5,508 bases of DNA from an uncultured Collinsella sp. (GTDB taxonomy: Bacteria; Actinomycetota; Coriobacteriia; Coriobacteriales; Coriobacteriaceae), in assembly GCA_900758885.1 (NCBI GenBank), contig CAAETD010000090.1, positions 1 through 5,508 on the forward strand, read 5' to 3'. Positions 1-5,508 of the stretch are shown here, piece after piece; position 1 is the stretch's first letter; the number at the start of each line of letters is the position of its first letter. The position numbers were made by a program, and so were the translations under genes. The notes beneath the pieces are model-generated. The model did not search any database, was not told the origin of the DNA, and saw only the letters and a list, made by a program, of their open reading frames with translations.

Positions 1-1
1 C

Positions 2-2023
2 GTTGTAACCGAAAACGGCGACTACAAGGTCATGGGTCGCGGCAAGCGTGAGATCATGGACGGCGATACCGTTGCCGTGAGCATTAAGAACAGCCAGCAC
101 GGTGAGCGGCGCGCCGTGATCGAAGGCGTGGTTGAGCGCGCAGCCATAAGCGTGGTGGGTACGTACCAGACCGCCGGTCCGCTCGGTGTGATTGAGCCGC
201 TCGATTCGCGCCTGAAGGCCGACTTCTTCATTCTGCCCGAGGATACCTCGGCGGATCGTCTGGGCGTCCACCCGGGTGATGCTGTTGTCGCGCGCATTTT
301 GACCTACCCGACGCGCCTGGAATCGGGCACTGTGACGATCGAACGCCGCATTGGCGGAGATGACGCGCCCGATTTGGGCGTTCAATATGTGATGGCGCGT
401 TACGGCTATACCGATAGCTATCCCGAGGCCGCGCTGGCCGAGGCCGAGGGGCTTTCGCTCGATGTGTCCGCGGCGCTTAAGGACCCGCTCCGCCGCGATC
501 TGCGCGACCGCTTTGTCATCACGATCGACCCAGTCGACGCGCGCGACTTTGACGATGCCGTTTCGTTGGAGCGCACGCCCGAGGGTGGCTACAAGCTGGG
601 TGTGCATATCGCCGACGTTTCACACTATGTGGCTTGGGACGGACATATCGATCTTGAGGCTCGCCATCGTACGACATCGGTGTATCTGGCCGATCGCGTG
701 CTTCCCATGCTGCCCGAACGCCTGTCCTGTGACCTGTGCTCGCTTCGCCCTGACGAGGACCGTCTTGCGTTTACCGTCGATATCGAGCTCGATGCGCAGG
801 GTCGCGTGCGGCATTACGATCCGTACCCCAGCGTGATTCGCTCGCGTGTGCGTATGGACTATGACGGCGCCGAGGCGCTGCTGGTGCGTGCCGGCGCGGT
901 TGAGTATTCGGTGCTGGAGGGTGCGGCCGAGGATGTTGCGGCTGCCGAGACCTCGCGCGAGGAAGCGCTTGAGCGCGGTCTTGCGTGCGAGGAGGCCGCC
1001 CGCGGCTACAACGTCGACCTCGGCGATTTCCTTGTCGCCGCCAACGAACTCGCCGAACTCCGCCGTCGTATCCGTCGCGCCCGCGGCTCAGTCGATTTTG
1101 ACACGGCCGAGATTCGCGCTCTGTTGGATGAGGACGGAGTACCCGTGCAGATTGTGGCGCGTGAGCGTTCGTGTGCCACGTCGCTTATCGAGGAAGCCAT
1201 GCTGCTCGCCAACGAGTGCGTTGCAGAGTGGCTGGCAGACCGTGATATCGAGGCCTGCTATCGCGTGCATGAGGATCCGAGCCCCGATAGCCTGCACGGT
1301 GCTGCCGTTGCGCTGGCGCAGCTAGGCATCATCGACGATCGCCGTGCTGCCGGAATTGCCCTGGGAAGTCCCGATGAGCTGCAGGCTGCAGTTGATGCTG
1401 CCGCCGGTACGGCCAACGCACCGCTCGTCAACACGCTGCTTCTGCGCAGCATGCAGCGCGCGCTGTACAAGCCGCGCAACGAGGGCCACTTTGCGCTCGC
1501 CGCGCCGTGCTACTGTCACTTTACGAGTCCCATCCGCCGCTACCCCGATCTGGTGGTGCACCGCGTGCTCAAACTGCAGTTGGCCTATGAGCGGCTTGGC
1601 GGCAAGGACGCCTTGGTCCGTACGCCGCGGCTGATCGGCAAGGGGCGCGAGTCGCTGCCACGCATTCTGCCGCAGATCTGCCGCGCATGCAGCGATGCCG
1701 AGCGCGCGGCAGATGCCGCCAGCCATGCGACGCAAAAGATCAAGATTGCCCAGTACTATGAGGACCGTCTGGGCGAGCGCTATGCCGGAACCGTCTCGTG
1801 GGTTAGCAGCATGGGCCTCTTTGTGCGCTTGGACCTAACGCAGGTCGAAGGCTTGGTTTCGATCAAGAGCCTGGGCAACGAGTGGTTCGAGTTTGACGAG
1901 GACGCGCTTACGCTGACGGGCGCCGACACGGGGACTCGCTATGAACTGGGTCAGCGCGTGATTGTCGAGGTCTCGCGCGTCAATACCACGCGTGGGCACT
2001 TGGACTTTAAGCTTATCCATTAG
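2..2023 (+). CDS. rnr: Ribonuclease R (RNase II/RNB family 3'-5' exoribonuclease), 5'-truncated by the window edge
   Basis: This is a processive, hydrolytic 3'-5' exoribonuclease that degrades structured RNA in the cytoplasm and, in studied bacteria, takes part in mRNA decay, rRNA quality control and tmRNA-linked decay. The frame is open from base 2, so the visible 673 residues lack the true start and probably 50-100 N-terminal residues; the ATG at 32 is internal. Residues about 1-120 fit the cold-shock-like region, about 163-525 the RNB domain, and 591-673 the S1 domain (begins GERYAGTVSWV). The RNB metal site is intact: IDPVDARDFDD with Asp176, 182, 184 and 185, matching E. coli Asp272, 278, 280 and 281. 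The family signature HFTSPIRRYPDL lies at 506-517. The protein ends directly after S1 (DFKLIH) without the Lys-rich tail of the E. coli enzyme. No frameshift is seen. A hairpin terminator follows 30 bases after the stop. The family call is very secure; RNase II is less likely because the DARDFDD and HFTSPIRRYPDL forms fit RNase R better. Confidence 0.96.
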   Translation, partial: VVTENGDYKVMGRGKREIMDGDTVAVSIKNSQHGERRAVIEGVVERAAISVVGTYQTAGPLGVIEPLDSRLKADFFILPEDTSADRLGVHPGDAVVARILTYPTRLESGTVTIERRIGGDDAPDLGVQYVMARYGYTDSYPEAALAEAEGLSLDVSAALKDPLRRDLRDRFVITIDPVDARDFDDAVSLERTPEGGYKLGVHIADVSHYVAWDGHIDLEARHRTTSVYLADRVLPMLPERLSCDLCSLRPDEDRLAFTVDIELDAQGRVRHYDPYPSVIRSRVRMDYDGAEALLVRAGAVEYSVLEGAAEDVAAAETSREEALERGLACEEAARGYNVDLGDFLVAANELAELRRRIRRARGSVDFDTAEIRALLDEDGVPVQIVARERSCATSLIEEAMLLANECVAEWLADRDIEACYRVHEDPSPDSLHGAAVALAQLGIIDDRRAAGIALGSPDELQAAVDAAAGTANAPLVNTLLLRSMQRALYKPRNEGHFALAAPCYCHFTSPIRRYPDLVVHRVLKLQLAYERLGGKDALVRTPRLIGKGRESLPRILPQICRACSDAERAADAASHATQKIKIAQYYEDRLGERYAGTVSWVSSMGLFVRLDLTQVEGLVSIKSLGNEWFEFDEDALTLTGADTGTRYELGQRVIVEVSRVNTTRGHLDFKLIH

Positions 2024-2052
2024 CCAAATCCCGACTCATGGTGGGGGAGCGG

Positions 2053-2076
2053 AGGGCGGCCTTTCGGGACCGCCCT
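2053..2076 (+). terminator. Probable intrinsic terminator of rnr
   Basis: AGGGCGG (2053-2059) pairs perfectly with CCGCCCT (2070-2076). Two further C-G pairs are possible inside past a bulged A at 2069, leaving a small TTTCG-type loop. It begins 30 bases after the rnr stop codon. The tail after the stem (TTCGCATTT) is only moderately T-rich, so termination may be incomplete or factor-assisted. Confidence 0.7.
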
Positions 2077-2121
2077 TCGCATTTGAATCATGGCTACCTT
2101 GCCGTCTGCTCGGCCGCCCGC

Positions 2122-2143
2122 TTACCTGCTATTTGAGAGGTAA
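2122..2143. repeat. 22-bp inverted repeat, TTACCT/AGGTAA, upstream of the recombinase gene
   Basis: TTACCT at 2122-2127 is mirrored by AGGTAA at 2138-2143 around a 10-base centre that runs across a TT at 2132-2133. It belongs to a wider cluster of ACCT cores between the rnr terminator and the recombinase start: top strand at 2096, 2124, 2145 and 2159, bottom strand at 2138-2141 and 2175-2178. Paired inverted half-sites of this kind beside a small serine recombinase resemble a recombination subsite or an operator. That function is inferred only; the symmetry itself is directly visible. Confidence 0.45.
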
Positions 2144-2180
2144 AACCTACCAAAATAAACCTGTCCCTTTTGGCAGGTTT
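2143..2180. repeat. Two competing hairpins sharing one right arm, in the recombinase leader
   Basis: The arm TTTTGGCAGGTTT (2168-2180) can pair with AAACCTACCAAAA (2143-2155), giving 12 of 13 matches across a 12-base loop. Its inner part GGCAGGTTT (2172-2180) can instead pair with AAACCTGTC (2157-2165), giving nine pairs with one G-T and a 6-base loop. The two left arms are near-copies (AAACCTACC and AAACCTGTCC), so the folds exclude each other. The structure ends 19 bases before the recombinase ATG at 2200. It is AT-rich compared with the flanking genes. It could be a structured leader, a DNA site for the recombinase, or the end of a small dispersed repeat; sequence alone does not decide. 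Confidence 0.6.
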
Positions 2181-2199
2181 ACAAGAAAGCGGGGATGAG

Positions 2200-2805
2200 A
2201 TGGCGACGGTGTACGGTTATGCGCGGGTGAGTTCGCGCGATCAGAACCTGAATCGGCAGCTGGATGCGCTGGGCGCCTATGGCGTGGGCTCGGCGAATAT
2301 TTATGCCGACCATGCGAGCGGCAAGGACTTCGATCGACCGCGTTATCGCGAGCTGCTGCACGTCCTGGGAGACGGGGACGTACTGGTGGTGCTTTCTATC
2401 GACCGACTTGGCCGTAATTACTCCGAGATTCTTGAGGAATGGCGACGCATTACCAAGGAGCTCGGGGTTGCCATTGTGGTGTTGGACATGCCATTGCTTG
2501 ACACGCGCGCTAGGGCCAGCGGCGCGCCGGATGTGACCAACATCCTGATTGCCGATATTGTGCTGCAACTGCTGAGCTACGTGGCGCAGGTGGAGCGCGA
2601 GAATATCCATCGGCGCCAGGCGGAGGGAATTGCAGCGGCGCGAGCGCGAGGGGTCCGTTTCGGTCGACCTCGCAAGCCGTGCCCTCCTCAGTTTGAGCTG
2701 GTGCGCGATAGCTATGAGGCGGGCGATATTACCCGCAGCCAGGCAGCAAAGTGCCTGGGCGTGTGCGTGGGGACGTTCGATCGCTGGATGCGCGAGGCGG
2801 GGTAG
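2200..2805 (+). CDS. Small serine recombinase (resolvase/invertase family), orphan
   Basis: This 201-residue protein is a site-specific DNA recombinase that cuts and rejoins DNA through a 5'-phosphoserine link. The catalytic domain starts YGYARVSSRDQN, with Ser11 as the expected nucleophile; DRLGR at 68-72 supplies the conserved arginines. The long E-helix and linker run through IVLQLLSYVAQVERENIHRRQ (about 120-140) into GIAAARARGVRFGRPRK. A C-terminal helix-turn-helix (about 177-198, ITRSQAAKCLGVCVGTFDRW) binds the site. The length is normal for the family (about 180-210). The start chosen is ATG 2200, which gives the standard short N terminus MATVYGYARVSS; an in-frame TTG at 2170 would begin inside the hairpin loop. 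The ribosome site is weak (GGGGA at 2191-2195). No transposase, integrase or cargo gene is adjacent, so this is either a remnant or a stand-alone recombinase. Its target may be the inverted repeats directly upstream. No clear terminator follows it. Confidence 0.93.
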   Translation: MATVYGYARVSSRDQNLNRQLDALGAYGVGSANIYADHASGKDFDRPRYRELLHVLGDGDVLVVLSIDRLGRNYSEILEEWRRITKELGVAIVVLDMPLLDTRARASGAPDVTNILIADIVLQLLSYVAQVERENIHRRQAEGIAAARARGVRFGRPRKPCPPQFELVRDSYEAGDITRSQAAKCLGVCVGTFDRWMREAG

Positions 2806-2895
2806 GGGTTTGCGTCGCTTTGTCGCTTCCTGTTGCGATTCAAATTTTGATACGGTGACGATGCCATTTGGGGCTACACTCGCTGATAATCAAAA

Positions 2896-2902
2896 AAGGA
2901 GG
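2896..2902 (+). promoter_or_regulatory. Strong ribosome binding site that fixes the TTG start of the VanZ-like gene
   Basis: AAGGAGG lies seven bases before the TTG at 2910-2912. This near-ideal Shine-Dalgarno decides the start: the reading frame extends upstream to another TTG at 2868, but that would place the ribosome site inside the coding region and add 14 residues ahead of the first membrane segment. Confidence 0.85.
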
Positions 2903-2909
2903 TTGGCCC

Positions 2910-3491
2910 TTGGCTCGCGTAAAACAAATAATCGGATGGACCGCGATCGTTCTGTTCGCTGCAACGCTGGCGGGCATCTGGGTGCTGACGGAGCAAAACG
3001 CGGTGCAGACGTCGTTGCTGAGCGAGTCCACCGCGCGTGTGGTGGAGGGTCAGGCTACGGGCGTTCAGGCTGCCGATGCCACGGGTGAAGCCCAGACGGA
3101 GAACGGAATGACCGGGGGCGCCGATTCGGCTGCCTCGAATGTCCGGTCTGGCCGACTTGCTTCCATTCGCATGTGGGTGGGCACAAACGTCCGTCGCGTT
3201 GCCCATACCGTAGAGTTTTTCTTCGTCGGATTATTCGCCTCCGTGGTCGTGGTTTGCCTTTCCAGGCATCCGTGGAGCGTATGCTCCCGTTGCGTGCCCG
3301 TATTGCTCTTTTGCGCCGCCTGCTCCGTTGGCGATCAGGTACATAAGATCTTTGTTCCCGGCAGGCATTTCGACGTTATCGATTTAGGATTCGATGCTGC
3401 GGGCTATGTCACCGCCATGCTGTTGGTATTGCTGGCGGCGGCGTTGGTACGCCATGCGACTCGGCCGATCGGCGCCCATGCGAGGCGCTAG
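2910..3491 (+). CDS. VanZ-like family membrane protein
   Basis: This 193-residue protein looks like a four-segment inner-membrane protein of the VanZ-like family. VanZ of the vancomycin cluster gives low-level teicoplanin resistance by an unclear mechanism; most family members have no known role. Predicted membrane segments are about 7-26, 97-118, 122-141 and 161-181. Family landmarks are visible: HTVEFFFVGLF with His99 and Glu102 in segment 2, then GDQVHKIFVPGRHFDVIDLG (141-160) and FDAAG (161-165), matching the usual D-x-x-H-x-x-F-V-P-G-R...D...D..G pattern. Between segments 1 and 2 is a 60-70 residue loop rich in Ala, Thr, Glu and Gly (about 30-90), probably outside the membrane. The TTG start is set by AAGGAGG seven bases upstream. 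The gene sits alone between the recombinase and a strong terminator, so nothing nearby indicates a van cluster, and antibiotic resistance should not be assumed. Confidence 0.85.
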   Translation: MARVKQIIGWTAIVLFAATLAGIWVLTEQNAVQTSLLSESTARVVEGQATGVQAADATGEAQTENGMTGGADSAASNVRSGRLASIRMWVGTNVRRVAHTVEFFFVGLFASVVVVCLSRHPWSVCSRCVPVLLFCAACSVGDQVHKIFVPGRHFDVIDLGFDAAGYVTAMLLVLLAAALVRHATRPIGAHARR

Positions 3492-3570
3492 CCGGTAACA
3501 AACCCGTTTCTGATAATGCGACCTTGTTGAATTATTTTGTGTCGCGCGTATTTCCGAGCGGTCGGATTTG

Positions 3571-3599
3571 AGGGGCGAGCGGTAGAACGCTCGCCCTTT
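3571..3599 (+). terminator. Strong intrinsic terminator after the VanZ-like gene
   Basis: GGGCGAGCG (3573-3581) pairs perfectly with CGCTCGCCC (3588-3596): nine GC-rich pairs around the loop GTAGAA. A G-T and an A-T pair can extend the base, and TTTG follows. It lies 81 bases after the VanZ-like stop and ahead of the murR region, so it separates the two transcription units. The T tract is short. Confidence 0.8.
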
Positions 3600-3610
3600 G
3601 TGCGCCACGA

Positions 3611-3629
3611 TGCGGCACAATGTACCGCA
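3611..3629. promoter_or_regulatory. Near-perfect 19-bp palindrome, candidate operator of the murR-murQ unit
   Basis: TGCGGCACAATGTACCGCA is symmetric about A3620: eight of nine base pairs match, the exception being C3616 against A3624. It lies between the upstream terminator and the murR start, 66 bases before the ATG, where an autoregulatory operator would be expected. RpiR-family regulators bind as dimers or tetramers to palindromes, so MurR itself is the natural candidate. It also contains a poor -10-like CACAAT (3616-3621), but no matching -35 box was found. It has no T tract, so it does not look like a second terminator. The symmetry is observed; the binding protein is inferred. Confidence 0.55.
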
Positions 3630-3648
3630 AAAGCTGTTTGTATCCGGT

Positions 3649-3661
3649 ACGAATCGTTCGT
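3649..3661. promoter_or_regulatory. Second small palindrome before murR, ACGAA-TCG-TTCGT
   Basis: Five-base arms, ACGAA (3649-3653) and TTCGT (3657-3661), flank a 3-base centre. The centres of this palindrome and of the one at 3611-3629 are 35 bases apart. The two share no obvious consensus, so they may be bound by different proteins, or this one may be chance. A TTTAAT at 3667-3672 just downstream could act as a -10 box, though no good -35 is seen at the right distance. Confidence 0.3.
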
Positions 3662-3695
3662 TGGTCTTTAATTCTTCTCAACGGAGGTGTTTGAG

Positions 3696-4547
3696 ATGGC
3701 AAACGGATTGCTTTTGCGGCTTCGCGAGCGTGAGCTCAGCGCGAGCCCGGCGGAACGCAATGTCATCGCATATGTAAGCGCTCATCCGCACGAGGTGGTC
3801 GGGCTGTCCGTCCGCGGTCTTGCCGATGTCACGTTCTCCTCGCCCTCGAGCATTTTGCGCTTTTGCAAGCGTTTGGGTTTTGCGGGCTACAAGGAGTTCC
3901 AGCGCGAACTGATTGCCGAGCTGGCGCTCTTAGGCGACAAGAAAGACGTAGCCCTCGAGGACATCTCCATGGATGACAGCGTCGAACGTATCGTGGGGAA
4001 GGTGATGAAAAGCAACGTGCGCACGATCGAGGCGACGGCGCGAACGCTCGATTGCACCGTCTTGGAGCGATGCGCGGCCCGTCTTAAGCGGGCACGCGCG
4101 GTCAATCTGTTCGGTATTGGTGCCTCTCGTTTGGTCGCGCACGACCTGGCGCAAAAGCTCATGCGTGTCGACAAAGAGTGCCATCTGTACGACGACTGGC
4201 ATGATCAACTTTTGTGTGCCAAGAACATGCATGAGGGCGATATGGCAATCGCCTTTAGCTACTCGGGCTTGACGCAAGAGGTGCTGGACTGCACCGCCGA
4301 GGCTCAACGTCACAACTGTCCCGTTGTGGCCGTTACCAAAGTAGATGGATCATCCAAGCTTGCCACCATGGCCGATGCCGTGCTCGGCGTTGCTGCGAGT
4401 GAACCCTTGGTCCGCAGCGGTGCCATGGCTTCGCGTATGGCCCAGCTTATGGTTGTCGATGCCATGTACGCTGCTTACGTCGCCAGCGACTACGAACGGG
4501 CGACGCATGTCATTAAGCAAAACTACATCGAGAAACAGGAAAGATGA
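3696..4547 (+). CDS. murR: MurR/RpiR-family transcriptional regulator (HTH-SIS)
   Basis: This 283-residue regulator probably controls MurNAc or related sugar-phosphate catabolism. An N-terminal RpiR-type helix-turn-helix domain covers about 1-77; the HTH core is LSVRGLADVTFSSPSSILRF followed by CKRLGFAGYKEFQREL. A SIS sugar-phosphate-binding domain covers about 125-255, with NLFGIGASRLVAHDLAQKLM (137-156) and AIAFSYSGLTQEV (184-196), whose Ser residues would contact the sugar phosphate. The length is typical (about 280). The start chosen is ATG 3696 because GGAGG at 3683-3687 lies eight bases before it; an in-frame GTG at 3687 overlaps that site. murQ follows 10 bases later in the same direction, which makes MurNAc-6-P the likely ligand, as for E. 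coli MurR. Unlike E. coli, where murR is divergent from murQ, regulator and enzyme are collinear here. Family membership is secure; the MurR identity rests on the neighbour. Confidence 0.9.
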   Translation: MANGLLLRLRERELSASPAERNVIAYVSAHPHEVVGLSVRGLADVTFSSPSSILRFCKRLGFAGYKEFQRELIAELALLGDKKDVALEDISMDDSVERIVGKVMKSNVRTIEATARTLDCTVLERCAARLKRARAVNLFGIGASRLVAHDLAQKLMRVDKECHLYDDWHDQLLCAKNMHEGDMAIAFSYSGLTQEVLDCTAEAQRHNCPVVAVTKVDGSSKLATMADAVLGVAASEPLVRSGAMASRMAQLMVVDAMYAAYVASDYERATHVIKQNYIEKQER

Positions 4548-4551
4548 GGTG
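4546..4551 (+). promoter_or_regulatory. murQ ribosome binding site overlapping the murR stop codon
   Basis: GAGGTG begins within the murR TGA (4545-4547) and lies six bases before the murQ ATG at 4558. This arrangement implies translational coupling. It also argues against the in-frame GTG at 4549, which would use part of the ribosome site as the start codon. Confidence 0.7.
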
Positions 4552-4557
4552 AATGAA

Positions 4558-5481
<924 letters not shown>

Positions 5482-5508
5482 GTGCACGGCGTGAGCTGAT
5501 ATGACATC

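Noticed and set aside
32..34. ATG as the start of RNase R
   Set aside because: The frame is open to base 2 and already encodes family-like sequence before the ATG; the residues lost upstream match the missing N-terminal domain, so the gene is cut by the window edge.
1322..1735. 137-codon open frame on the minus strand inside rnr
   Set aside because: It lies wholly antisense to the RNB domain, has no ribosome site or recognisable domain, and is expected by chance in GC-rich DNA.
2179..2610. 143-codon open frame on the minus strand across the recombinase
   Set aside because: It is antisense to a clear catalytic domain and its translation resembles no family.
2814..2829. Tandem GTCGCTT pair (8-base period) after the recombinase stop
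   Set aside because: Only two short units with no further copies; probably chance.
2847..2890. Promoter for the VanZ-like gene (TTGATA at 2847-2852, TACACT at 2875-2880, or GATAAT at 2885-2890)
   Set aside because: The spacing between boxes is wrong (22 bases for the first pair), and no good -35 fits GATAAT. A promoter is likely nearby but cannot be placed.
2024..3695. A complete transposon or insertion sequence containing the recombinase and the VanZ-like gene
   Set aside because: No matching terminal inverted repeats, target duplication or transposase were seen, and the two genes appear to be separate units.
4345..4557. Extension of murQ upstream of 4558
   Set aside because: This is open frame overlapping the SIS domain of murR; it has no family similarity, and MurQ homologues start near MLDLTKFTTE.
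5501..5508. Possible start (ATG at 5501) of a further gene in the murR-murQ operon
   Set aside because: Only eight bases are visible and no convincing ribosome site precedes it; it cannot be supported from this window.

Overview
The window carries five protein genes, all on the + strand, in GC-rich DNA with short gaps and Shine-Dalgarno-led starts. Codon choice, the AAGGAGG/TTG start of one gene and the style of the proteins suggest a gut actinobacterium of the class Coriobacteriia, perhaps Collinsella. That placement is an inference from sequence style; no rRNA or other marker is present.

Layout. Positions 2-2023 hold the 5'-truncated gene for RNase R, with the cold-shock-like region, the complete RNB catalytic domain and the S1 domain. 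A hairpin terminator follows at 2053-2076. A 176-base gap then holds a dense cluster of inverted ACCT/AGGT motifs, including two mutually exclusive hairpins at 2143-2180. The gap leads directly into an orphan small serine recombinase (resolvase/invertase type, 2200-2805) with no transposase or integrase beside it. Next is a short VanZ-like membrane protein (2910-3491, TTG start with a near-ideal ribosome binding site), closed by a strong 9-bp hairpin terminator at 3571-3599.

The last third is a MurNAc-catabolic unit. A 204-base gap carries a near-perfect 19-bp palindrome (3611-3629) and a smaller one (3649-3661), which are candidate operators. They precede a MurR/RpiR-family regulator (HTH plus SIS domain, 3696-4547). 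Ten bases after it comes murQ, N-acetylmuramic acid 6-phosphate etherase (4558-5481), whose ribosome binding site overlaps the regulator's stop codon. Regulator and enzyme are therefore probably co-transcribed and translationally coupled, and the likely job is recycling or salvage of cell-wall amino sugar: MurNAc-6-P is converted to GlcNAc-6-P and D-lactate, with MurNAc-6-P the probable inducer. Any transporter or further pathway gene would lie beyond the right edge.

The least explained parts are the ACCT/AGGT cluster in front of the recombinase, which could be its recombination site, an autoregulatory operator or a structured leader, and the palindromes before the regulator. No tRNA, rRNA, CRISPR array or complete insertion sequence was seen, and no gap between genes exceeds about 205 bases.
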